Source of the DNA: Nageia nagi
Lineage: Eukaryota > Pinophyta
DNA: 64,000 nt
NCBI GenBank assembly: GCA_050084985.1
Contig: JBITNC010000001.1
Span: 10,726,001 to 10,790,000 of the forward strand
Direction of reading: 5' to 3'
A model generated the notes under the pieces. The model did no database searches. It had not been told where the DNA came from and saw only the letters and a program-made list of their open reading frames with translations. The position numbers and the translations under genes are program-made. Positions 11,960 to 21,285 of the stretch are shown here, piece by piece; the stretch's first letter is position 1; the number at the start of each line of letters is the position of its first letter.

Positions 11960-13060
11960 TAGGAGAATGCTTCATAACCAAACACCCTAAGGTGATAAAT
12001 GTTAGGTTTACTTCCTAACCATGCCTCAAAAGGAGGTTTACTCTAAATAACTTTTATGGGACACCTATTCAAGGTGTAAATAGCAGTGCTCACAGCTTCA
12101 CCCATAAGAAACTAGAAAGATTACCCAACATGCATCTAGCCATCTCTATAATTATTTTATTTTTTCTCTCAATAACATCATTCTACTGAGGAGTGTAAGG
12201 AATCGTAAATTACCTCTTGATTCCATACTCAGCACAATAGTCATTGAACTCATTGTTGTTATATTCTCCTCCATTATCTAATCTCAAGATATTGATTTTA
12301 AGGTTAAATTGATTTTCAACAAAGGCCTTAAAAATCTTAAAACTCTCGAAGGTTTGATTCTTATGCTCAAGTAGATACCCAAAGGTCATTGTACTAAAGT
12401 TATCAATGAAATTCAAGATGTAAGATGCTCCTCCAAGTGACTTAGTCTAAAATGGACTTATCAAATCTAAATGCACAAGTTAAAGAGGTTGAGATGCTCT
12501 AGTTGCCTTATCTTTTTCAAACTTTTATCTATGCATCTTGTCAAAAATGCACTTCTTGCATAGACTAATCGAAGGAGAAATTGAAGGCAAACCTTCCATA
12601 AGTTCTTGGTCTTTCATGACTTGAATACTCTTATGATTAAGGTGCCCTAAATGATGGTGCTAAAGATTGCCTTTAGAACACACATTAGAAGCAAGATACA
12701 TCTTTGATGAAATTTTATCCATAATGTAGAGATCATCTTTCACTGATCCTTTAACCAACATGGTAAATTCTTTTTTAATGCACCAAAAGTTTGAGTCAAA
12801 CTTAAAAGAGTAACCTTTTCTAGTAACTTGAATTATGGAGAGAAGGTTAATCCTTAACTTAAGAATATAAGAACATTTTCAAGAACTTTTTTGTGAATCA
12901 ACACAATCCTAATTCCTTAGACTTCAAAGGTATAGTTATCACCTATCACAACCACATCTTTTCTATACTTATGAAAGTTTTAATTTTTTTTTTCAAAGCA
13001 TAGGTGATTAGTGTAACCAAAGTTAACAATCCAATCAAATGAAAAAGAGTGAGATATGGA
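11960..13060 (-). pseudogene. Integrase and protease of copia B (decayed)
   Basis: 12210-12416 encodes the integrase core piece FIDNFSTMTFGYLLEHKNQT and LRLDNGGEYNNNEF, which carries the second catalytic aspartate. The C-terminal part lies at 11960-12190 in several frames. Near 12645 the GAG-pre-integrase zinc motif (H..LGHLN) is visible. Protease traces lie at about 12850-13060. Stops occur throughout. Confidence 0.82.
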
Positions 13061-13113
13061 GTAAAGCATTGCAGCAAAACCAGTATGAATATTCTTCTTT
13101 TCTTTGAAGTTTT

Positions 13114-14060
13114 TTACATTTTCATTACCTTTAATCTTTTTCTCTCTTTTTTTTTTATAGCAATCAAATTCTTTATGATCTTGGATGCCACAATAGTTAT
13201 AATTACATTAAACTTTTCTTTAGGATAAGGATTATTTGCTTTGTCTTTTCCATCTCTTTGCTTGAAGTGGTTGTTGTTATCATTGTTTTTGCTATTTTTA
13301 TTATTATTTCTATTGTTATTGTTGTTACCATTATTCCTACTATTGTTGTAACCATTGCCTCTTTTCTCAAACCTTTTGGAGAAAGAAGGATAAGATTTCT
13401 TTTGATGGTTGAACTTCTTCTTGAAAGATTTTGGTTGCTCCAAGAGCAATGTTATTATCCTTAGAAGAAAAAATTAACACCTTATTGTTAAGAGTTTTTT
13501 TATACTTCAATAGGTGCCTAAAAAGGTTTTCAAAGGAGAAAACTTATTTTTTATCATCAAGTCTTATTTCCATAACCATCACAAAGTTTTCAAACTTTGA
13601 AGAAAGGCTTTGAAGAATGATGAAGACCATGAACTCATCATTGATCCAATTGCACCCATAAGTAACAAGTTGGGTCCTTAGGTCAATGATTTTATTCAAG
13701 TATATGGCAACATTTTCATCTTTCCCTTGACAAGATTGAATCAACTTTTGGAGAAAGGTAAACCTTCTTAAAATTTTTGAACTAAGGTAGATTTACTTAA
13801 GCTTATCCCAAGCTTCCTTTATCAAGGTTGAAGAGGAAATCATTAGGAACATATCATCTAAAACTGCATAATAAATCATGAAGGTTTCCAACTCATTCTT
13901 CATGTTTTAAGCCTTTAGTACCTTCTCATATGTAGGAGGTATAAGGTTCTCATTCACTATTTATCAAAGCTTCATTGCCTGCAATTTAGCTCTCATCTAT
14001 GGTTCTCAAATCCTAAATTTGAAACCATTGAGAATGTGTTTAGGTAAAAAGGAGTCTCCT
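13114..14060 (-). pseudogene. Gag of copia B (decayed)
   Basis: The minus strand encodes Gag fragments. 13544-13744 holds the conserved YLNKIIDLRTQLVTYGCNWI block. 13114-13449 holds the asparagine-rich, basic nucleocapsid linker. The zinc knuckle is lost. At the expected start the codon after the TTTTGTAG acceptor is ATA instead of ATG (about 14056), so initiation is lost too. Confidence 0.8.
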
Positions 14061-15076
14061 ATTTGCTACAAAAGAATGTGAAATAATAAGTATGTGGTTC
14101 AATAAATAATATTATATGTTAAGTTCTAACCAAGTAAATAATACATGTTAAATTTAACACTAGAGATATGCTTGATTTGATTCACAAGTGCAAATGTTTC
14201 ATAACTCAAATAATAATCCATGTACCTAAATACATTTTTCATCTCAAGAATCATAGATATAGAGTGACATTATTTAGGCTTATTTTCTTGTCTAAAATTA
14301 GGCCTTCACCTATATGCCCACACAAGAGGATCCCAAGTACAACTAATCCTCAACCAGTTCACCTTGGTTAGTTTTATATTCTTACACGGAGAAGTACCTA
14401 CTATTTTTTAAGGTTATGATGTTTATTGGATCGACCAAATTATTAAATTTGATTAGGTTTCAAGTTATCCTCTTAGGTTATTAAGATAATCCATGAATGG
14501 ATGTGCGGACATGTGGTATCATTATACACATACTTGTCCACCTATTGGAGTTATATCCAAACCAATAGAGGACTTAGAAGAAATTGAGAAGTACAAACTT
14601 TTTACCATTTGGATCGCCAAACTTAAAAGTTTTAGTCCACTTGTCCTCATCTCATGGCTCCCAAAACAAGTCATGTTGCAAAATGTACATGCAAATGTAT
14701 TCATTTTAGGGGTTTTCTCATATCAATGTTTGTATTTTTATTTGCATAAGCAAATAAAGCAAAAAATGAACCATGAAGTAAAGAGCATAAATAAAACATC
14801 ATTCATTTAAAATTTGAAACCTAAGTGTCCAATGGATTTTGTTTACCAACCCCTAAAGGACACATTTACATCATTCCTAATTTTGCACAAGTCCATTCTT
14901 GTATAAGAAGTAGATTACATCATAACTTAAGATTTTAAGCATGCATTATTTGACTTTAAAAAAAATTATTTAACTTAAATTTTAAGTCCTTAAGTATTTA
15001 TCACCAAAAATTAAGTTCTAAGCAAGTATTAGGCATGCATAAAATTTAAGTACTAAGCATGCATTTATTAACTTAA
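14061..15076 (-). repeat. Leader of copia B, gag-proximal part
   Basis: 14260-14650 holds the conserved pre-gag block also seen in A, C and F, with the words GATTATCTTAATAACC and TGGTATCATTATACACA. 14800-15076 is AT-rich, with repeats based on AAGCATGCATTTATTAACTT. The leader is interrupted at 15077 by element E and resumes at 32337. Confidence 0.65.
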
Positions 15077-15192
15077 TGTTAACACATAAAAATGATTTTA
15101 TGCTTTTAAATCAATAAATGAATGAAATATGCTTAGTCTAACTATATGTCTTGAATGGATTAAAGTGATAATATCAATGTTTGGATTGGATA

Positions 15193-15300
15193 TGAATATT
15201 GCATAGGTTATCTTGAATATTGCATGGGTTATCTTGAACATTGCATGGTTTATCTTGAGTATTGCATGAATTATCTTGTTTATTGATGTGTTTATCTTAA
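15193..15300 (+). repeat. Short tandem repeat in the LTR of E
   Basis: Four to five units of about 22-24 bp are built on GAATATTGCATGGGTTATCTT, upstream of the TATA box. The same block is in the 3' LTR at about 31577-31684. The position suits an enhancer-type repeat. This is an inference. Confidence 0.75.
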
Positions 15301-15364
15301 ATTTTGTGAATTAACCTTATTTATGTGGATGCACGCCGACCTATGGGCGGTATTATCTATTATC

Positions 15365-15374
15365 TATATAAATA
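15365..15374 (+). promoter_or_regulatory. TATA box in the LTR of E
   Basis: TATATAAATA, followed by AGGGATC, lies in the middle of the LTR. It is the likely promoter for the sense (genomic, gag) RNA. The same sequence occurs in the 3' LTR. Confidence 0.6.
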
Positions 15375-15665
15375 AGGGATCTAATAGTAAGTCCACAACA
15401 ACAAGGATACACATGATCCCGCGTATGGTCTTGTAAGTGGCTACCCCTTAAGGTATCTCTTGGTACCGCCTACAAGGCTGTGGTTTGTGTGCTTCCTTAC
15501 GCGAGCTCTCCTAACATATGCGATCAATTCTGATATTACACTGCAATCTGAGATATCTATACTGAAGATCTGGACCTAATCGAGAGGTCAAAGCTATCAA
15601 GCTAGGGCCGTCGGTGCTCCTTTGTGAACGGAAGAACACCACTGGCGCTCTAATACTACTAAAAC

Positions 15666-15681
15666 GGACCGCCTATGGTCC
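15666..15681. repeat. Palindromic motif copy 1 (5' LTR)
   Basis: GGACCGCCTATGGTCC: 6-bp arms GGACCG/CGGTCC around 4 bases, one arm base changed. Related GC-rich words lie at about 15605 and 15640. Confidence 0.8.
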
Positions 15682-15952
15682 TCTTTTCACATCGTTGCAG
15701 GTCACGATGTTGTGGAAAAGGCAGCTTATCATCACTACATCGCCAATATCTACATCTTTCGTTGTCAGGTACGTTCCGTGAGGTAAGTACACGAATCACA
15801 GCTTTGGTTGGTACAAGTACACTGCTGAATTGCTTATGTTGTTTATTGATATCTAGAATAAATCGCTATCCGTAGCTAGTATACAGATAATATTGAGTTT
15901 GTAGATATTTCTCTATTTATTTATTTACACGCTCAATTTTTATTTGTAAACA

Positions 15953-15972
15953 TTTGGTGAACCCGACGTGAA
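15953..15972 (+). other. Primer-binding-site-like sequence of E
   Basis: Directly after the LTR the sequence is TTTGGTGAACCCGACGTG. TGG followed by a GC-rich stretch is the form of a tRNA-complementary PBS. I could not assign the tRNA from memory. It is not the initiator-Met type used by the other elements here. Confidence 0.6.
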
Positions 15973-16043
15973 CTACACATCATTATACTAAAACCCTAAA
16001 GGTTTTAGTTAAGATTAACATCTATTTTGTGAGTGTCTTAGTT

Positions 16044-17177
16044 ATGGAACAGCTTAAGTTATTCTTGCGAAGCCTTTCAAAAAGAGATTTGGATGAGTTA
16101 TTGGTAGAAATCAGATATGATGATCCGGAGGGATCTGGAAGAATGCAAAATAGTGCTGAGGGTGACAATAGCAATTTTCAGGATACTATGGAAGGTATGC
16201 AAAGGCAGATAGACAGATTGGCAAGAAGATCAACGCCACCTAATGATTCTTTCGAATTTGGTAGTCCTTTATGTGGTGACATTCGTAGGCATATGCCACC
16301 ATCTGATTACAAAGAACCAAAATTCAGTAAGTTTAATGGTGGAGGAGATCCAAGGAGACATATACAAGGATTTAAGGATGAATGTGAACTCACAATTGGT
16401 ACTGATCAAAGATTGCAAGCTAAATTCTTCCCCCAGAGCTTGGAAGGAGATGCACGAGAATGGTTTTATGGCTTACCTGAAGGGTCCATTACATCATTTG
16501 AGGAATTCAGTGATGTGTTTCTGGAGCAATATAAGCATAACATCAAGAAGGAGGTTATGCTATCAGATTTATGTGCTATTAAACAGGGTAGTGATGAGCA
16601 ACTGGATAAATTTGTTGTAAGATTTAAGAAGACATGGCAGCAAGTAAAGATTAGGTTAACAGAAAAAGAGGTAAATAACATTTTTAAAGAAGCTATTATA
16701 TTGCCCTTACAAGCATATGTTATTGATTATACGCATCTCCCATTTTTCGATATGACGTATAAACTATTAGAGAAAGAAAAAGTCCTTGTGAAGCTAGGGC
16801 TTGTAAAGTATGGTGATAATGAAAAGGCAAAAGCAAAGGATAAGAGATCACATTCGTCGAAGAAAGAGAAAGATGTCCATATGGCTGAGAATACAAGTGA
16901 GATGAAGGAAAGGAGATATGTGAGATTTCCCATACCTCCAAGACAAATCCTAAAAGATCTTGTGGAAAAAGGGTTATTACAACCTTTACCGAAGCGTGAG
17001 GAAGATCCCACAGCAGAAAAACCCCATTGGTATAAGGAAGATAGATATTGTGAATATCATCAGGCTAAAGGCCATGCTACAAACGGATGTGGAAATCTTA
17101 GGGATAGAATACAAAAGCTCATAGAAGATGGATTCTATGTATGTCCAGCAAAGGTCAAAGATACAGGAGAAGAATAG
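16044..17177 (+). CDS. Gag polyprotein of element E (Tat-type)
   Basis: The first ATG of this 377-codon frame is at 16044. A frame that opens earlier at 16029 uses GTG and is less likely. The protein has an N-terminal helical part (LRSLSKRDLDELLVEI), then the retrotransposon Gag core (FSKFNGGGDPRRHIQGF ... AREWFYGLPEGSITSFEEF ... VRFKKTW), a basic lysine-rich segment, and near the C terminus a CXXH-type zinc knuckle YCEYHQAKGHATNGC followed by LRDRIQKLIEDG. That knuckle is typical of Tat-lineage Gag. The frame is intact from start to stop, in contrast to the surrounding elements. A short same-frame tail (FLEDANPGRSFRPPEGI) follows the stop. Gag would package the element RNA, with pol supplied by another element. 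I infer selection or recent spread of the Gag frame. Confidence 0.9.
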   Translation: MEQLKLFLRSLSKRDLDELLVEIRYDDPEGSGRMQNSAEGDNSNFQDTMEGMQRQIDRLARRSTPPNDSFEFGSPLCGDIRRHMPPSDYKEPKFSKFNGGGDPRRHIQGFKDECELTIGTDQRLQAKFFPQSLEGDAREWFYGLPEGSITSFEEFSDVFLEQYKHNIKKEVMLSDLCAIKQGSDEQLDKFVVRFKKTWQQVKIRLTEKEVNNIFKEAIILPLQAYVIDYTHLPFFDMTYKLLEKEKVLVKLGLVKYGDNEKAKAKDKRSHSSKKEKDVHMAENTSEMKERRYVRFPIPPRQILKDLVEKGLLQPLPKREEDPTAEKPHWYKEDRYCEYHQAKGHATNGCGNLRDRIQKLIEDGFYVCPAKVKDTGEE

Positions 17178-17644
17178 CATATCAATATGATCTTCCTCGA
17201 GGATGCTAACCCCGGTAGGAGCTTCAGGCCTCCCGAAGGTATCATTTGGTAGATTGAAATACATAAAAAAAAAAGAGGAGAGAGAGAAAAGCTAGCAGTT
17301 GGTTCAGGTCTCTAACAGATGTCAGGGTTAAGAGATTGACAGGTTTCATGAAGTCATAACAGGAGCACCGGCGTTGTATTTTGGGAGAAAAAGACCGCCG
17401 ACGGTCCTCTTTTAGGGAAAAAAATAGAGGAAAGCAAAAGATTCCAAGTACGTTCGCAACATGAAAGGTCAGAATTTCAAGTCGTATCGTTGGTGTTCGT
17501 TCGCAAGGATCACGGAACATCAAATTCACGCATCAAAAGTACATGAACAAAGAACAAATCAGGTACCAAAAGTTTATGTTTTATATATCATGATCAAAAT
17601 GTTTTTGTTTACAATGCAAACTGAATGAGATTACATAGAGTGAT
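17178..17644 (+). other. Post-gag spacer of element E, 3' UTR side of the antisense gene
   Basis: No pol frame follows gag. The region contains palindromic motif copy 2 (17392-17407) and a variant word at about 17362. It is a purine-rich stretch on the + strand. It also lies directly downstream of the stop codon of the antisense PMD gene (17645-17647 on the minus strand), so it would be that gene's 3' UTR. Confidence 0.6.
17392..17407. repeat. Palindromic motif copy 2 (post-gag)
   Basis: AGACCGCCGACGGTCC, followed by TCTTTTA as in the LTR copies. Confidence 0.8.
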
Positions 17645-17667
17645 TTAAAATCTCCTACTAGACCCCC

Positions 17668-18156
17668 TGTTAGAATTTGTAATGAAATATTGTGAATATC
17701 TAAACTCCTTGTAAATTCAATTAATCACTTAAAGGTATGTAGATACCTTAAGTGATTAATAGAATTCTTTAATATGAAGACTTTGACTTTACCAAAGGAG
17801 TTAGTTGGTAGGTTGAAGTTTGGTGGTACATTTAATGTAACCCTAACCTTACCCTTGGGTTAAAGGAAGGTTAGGGAGGTGCTCTCAACCTATAAATAGA
17901 GGGCCTCTCCTCATGTAAACATATCTAAGTTTTGAGTAAGATTACTCTACTTGGTTGTGTAGGAGAGAGCTAGAGAATAGTTGTAAGAGAGACATAGATT
18001 TGAGAATAAGAGAACTAGTTGTGGATGTACTCCCAAGGAGGGAGGAACCACATTATATTGATGTATTATCTTGAGTGATTGTGTTATCTTGTGTACATTT
18101 GAGTTTCCTAGTTTAAGGTCCTAAAGGATTTGTTTAGATCTAGTTCAAATCCTTCA
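17668..18156 (+). repeat. 5' LTR of copia F, 489 bp
   Basis: It starts TGTTAGAATTTG and ends ATCCTTCA. A TATA box (TATAAATA, 17891-17898) precedes GAGGGCC. It also has an inverted repeat, TTAATCACTTAA ... TTAAGTGATTAA (about 17720-17760), that can form a hairpin. Confidence 0.97.
17891..17898 (+). promoter_or_regulatory. TATA box in the LTR of copia F
   Basis: TATAAATA in the context CAACCTATAAATAGAGGG is a standard plant pol II TATA context. The 3' LTR copy is at 26259-26266, and copia C has the same word at about 37851. Confidence 0.7.
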
Positions 18157-18158
18157 AT

Positions 18159-18170
18159 TGGTATCAGAGC
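18159..18170 (+). other. Primer binding site of copia F
   Basis: TGGTATCAGAGC, two bases after the LTR, is the full 12-base complement of plant initiator tRNA-Met. Confidence 0.93.
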
Positions 18171-18299
18171 CTTGTTGAGGAAGCTCTTCTTTTGGTGTGG
18201 AAGCTACATCTTGGAGGTTCATCCTTCTTCACTCCTCATCTTTCACCCCCTTGGTGAGGTAAATTTTAAAGAGCAGGTATAAAGATACTCCTCATTTGG

Positions 18300-18955
18300 T
18301 CATTTATTTTGATTATTACATAATGCTACTAACACCTTATTTGCTATGTGTTAGTCCCTTTTTTTTTAAGTTATGATTAACAAGTTGCAATGTTTTTACT
18401 AATCCTCTATGCTACTTGCAATTTTAAATTGCTATAGTTCTTTTAAAGGGTTAGTATACAACACTTGTAATTTGTTGTTCATGTTATGTTGAACTTAAAA
18501 GTATGTGTTAGTTCAATTAAATACCCATATATGATGCAAAATTGCAATATTTATACTAACATTTTTTTATGTTAGTAGTAATGTATTGTTATGAAATATC
18601 TCATATATACTGTCATTAGTGAGTTATTGATATGTTCCTAAGCAAAAGGCATGAATATTCAAAATTTTAGAAAGGAGGACAAATTTTTTTTAAAAATGGG
18701 CACAATCATATATTAGTGGCACCATAATATATCTTGTATTGGTTTAAAACTATAGTCAAAAGCTATATATATATTTTTTTATTTTAAACAAATTTGTTTA
18801 AATGCTAATTAAAAAATATATATATATATGTATGTTATTCGTTTAAACTATAATAAAACAAATGGGGGCAATTAATAAAAATTAAAACGTATATATATAT
18901 ATTTATTTATTGTAAATTTGTTTTAAAACATTTAAAAATACAATAAATATTATTG
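18300..18955 (+). other. AT-rich leader part of copia F
   Basis: No gene is present. It has runs of TATATA (about 18765, 18820, 18890), oligo-T tracts and repeated TTTAAACAAATTTG words, which also occur in the leaders of B and C. Confidence 0.55.
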
Positions 18956-19960
18956 GGGGGGGTCAAATTCAAGTTTTAAAATGCGGGGGCATCCTCCCGC
19001 GCACACCACCTCTACCGCTCCTCTGCTCCCGCCCGTCAACGCACCACCTCTACCCTGGCTCTTCAGCTCCCACCCATCGACGTCACTGCTTCCTCCTCCC
19101 GTGCCTACGCAGCCTCTGTGGTGGCTTCTCCCTATTCCTCCACCTTCCTTCGCCCTCCTCCGTGCTCCTCTGGCTCCTCGTCGCCTTTGCACTCACTACC
19201 TGCTGCACTCTTCACCATCCGAACATGCCGGTGATGTTGCTCCCGTCCATGCATTGTTTGATCCTACTGCAGCCAACCGTGGACGCGTCGAGAAGGACCA
19301 AAATGTGTTTGCAATGATGCATGGTGCAGACTAAGTTTTGAGGACTTCAATGATCACCGAATATCCTCAATCTCCTTCCCACCGGCGGCCTCCTCCTGCA
19401 GCTTGCTCATGCTCTTACTCCCTCTCTGCGACCTGCTCGCGTGCATCCACGTCATGCGACCTCTACTTCATGTTGCTCTCCTTTTCCTATCACGCGCTGC
19501 TACTGCGCCTCCCCTCCTCTCCTTTCATGACCTGATCATAGGATCTGCACAAAACGAAATTGTTTGACGAGATGACTGCGACATTTTTCGACTGTATGCC
19601 TGAACAAGACATCTTCTCATGGCCATTGATACTCTTCGGAAATGAGGAGAGCATTCAAACTCGTTGTAGTCAAGAGAGGATGGATTGGATTCATGGACAG
19701 GCATTGACACTGTTTAACAACAAAAAAAACACAAAAACAAAACCACTCAGCGGCTCACTTTGACTTGGTCGCCTCTGTCGCCTCCGCCCACGCTTCTACC
19801 GCCCTGCTGGTCTACGCTGGCTCACCCCTACCCACACGACTTACCGCCTCCTCGCCGACTTTGGCCCCTAGGAGCCTTTGGTCCCTCGCCTGCCTCAATT
19901 TTTTTTGTTTCAGTCAAACCTAGTTGGATAACAGTTTTTCCAAAAAGGAGGCTAATTTAA
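18955..19960 (+). other. GC-rich cassette in the leader of copia F, with a PPR-like host fragment
   Basis: The base composition changes abruptly to C-rich. 18960-19230 and 19380-19530 read as low-complexity proline/serine codons. In between, 19300-19370 (MHGAD, then LRTSMITEY) and 19555-19720 (KLFDEM, DCMPEQDIFSW, ALTLFNN) resemble the VFDxMPxRDVxSW and ALxLF words of plant PLS-type pentatricopeptide repeat proteins. I infer a captured, decayed PPR fragment. The similarity is short and could be chance. The cassette is flanked by AT-rich leader on both sides. Confidence 0.4.
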
Positions 19961-21240
19961 TGTTTAACTACTTGCATATTTTCAATGCACCATTGGCAAT
20001 GTATACTCTCATTGGTGAGAAGAAAAAGGGGGGGGTCCTATTTTTCCCCCTACAAAGCATTTAATTGGTTTTTTGACTTAGGAGTATTTTTTTTTTTTTT
20101 TTTACTTAAAGTAGAACAAGCATTAAAATGCATTAAAAATAAGGGCAGGGTCTCCTATTCCAACTTCCAAGTCAATTGCTCCCCTTAAATGCCCTTAGGA
20201 GTCCTTAGACTATTTCTAATATTCTACTCCCCATTGCATGTTTAATTTAAGTGCAAATGCCATCTCTAAGCATAGTTAAACGGGATAAAACTTTTTATCT
20301 AGATGTTGCATATGATGCATGTATCTTATTTGAAGAATAAAACATGCTTAGGACTTAAATTTTTAATGCATGATGCATGCTTACTTAAATTTTTAAGTCA
20401 TGATAGAATGCATGTTATGAATACTAAGTATGCTTAGGACTTAAATTTTTAATGCATGATGCATGCTTACTTAAATTTTTAAGTCGTGATATACTAAGTA
20501 GGACTTAGTTCTTTGTTTAATTCATTAAGTGCTTGAATAAAGTGAGAAAAATATGAACAATGTAAAAGTCCTTTAGGGGTTAGAACAAAACCCATTGGAC
20601 TCAATTTTTGGCCTCTTAAGGTTTCAAGTTTGTGTGGATGGAGTATTTTCACTTTACTTTATATTTTGCACATTTGCTTATACTTGCAATACGCAAAAAT
20701 TTGGAAAGTAACCCCTAAAATGAATACATCCGCACGTATTTTCCACAACATGACTTGTTTGGGGAGCCATGAGGTGAGGACAGGGCAGACTGGAGCCCTT
20801 TTAGTCCAAAGAACCGAGTGGTGGTAAGTCCGTCTTAATTGCCCCTAAGACCTCTGTTGGATTGGACATAACTCTATTAGGTGGACAGGCATGTGTGTAG
20901 TGATACCACATGTCCGCACGTCCATTCAGGGATTATCCTGATAACCTAGGAGGAAAACTGAAACCCTTAATCAAGATAATTAAAATGGCCGGTCCAAGAT
21001 ACATCGGATCCTTGGAAAATAGTAGGTACTTCTCCTTGTGAGAGTATATCACTGACCAAGGTGAACTGGTTGAGGACTGGTAGTACCTGGGCTCCACCTT
21101 GCGGGCATCCAGGTGAAGGCCTAATTCTATACAAGAAAACAACCCCAACTTTATCCTTCTATGGATCGTGGTTAATGAGTTTACACATGTGGTACATGTT
21201 TGCTTATTAGATGTTTTATATGTATAGATGAAAAAAATTG
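19961..21240 (+). repeat. Repeat and conserved pre-gag block in the leader of copia F
   Basis: 20346-20490 holds two copies of a segment with TGCTTAGGACTTAAATTTTT and a TGCATGATGCATGC palindrome. 20560-21180 is the pre-gag block conserved in all four copia copies (for example ATGACTTGTTTGGGGAGCCA, GTAGTGATACCACATGTC and GGATTATCCTGATAACC). It is non-coding. Confidence 0.65.
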
Positions 21241-21285
21241 TACAAGTTTACATTCTTATTGCATATTCATTTGTTTTTTGTAGCA

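Larger units (their letters stand above)
15077..15952 (+). repeat. 5' LTR of element E, 876 bp
   Basis: It starts TGTTAACACATAAAA and ends TTGTAAACA. It contains a 22-24 bp tandem repeat (15193-15300), a TATA box (TATATAAATA at 15365-15374), and, about 240-300 bp after the TATA box, a GC-rich cluster with palindromic motif copy 1 (15666-15681). The cluster differs from the 3' LTR more than the rest does. Confidence 0.95.
18259..21283 (+). other. Predicted leader intron of copia F
   Basis: Donor candidates are GAG|GT at 18259 and GCAG|GT at 18277. The acceptor TTTTTTGTAG ends at 21283, two bases before the gag ATG at 21286. The same donor pair after the PBS and the same acceptor before gag are present in copies A, B and C. 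Removing this roughly 3-kb AT-rich leader, full of upstream ATGs, would place gag near the 5' end of the mRNA. RNA evidence is needed. Confidence 0.5.

Noticed and set aside
13258-13464. Hydrophobic plus-strand frames opposite gag of copia B (also 41428-41703 opposite gag of C)
   Set aside because: They are the complement of AAC/AAT-rich Gag linker codons, which read as valine and isoleucine on the other strand.
18950-19334. Proline/serine-rich open frames on both strands in the GC-rich cassette
   Set aside because: Composition alone explains them. Both strands are open at the same place and no conserved domain is visible.
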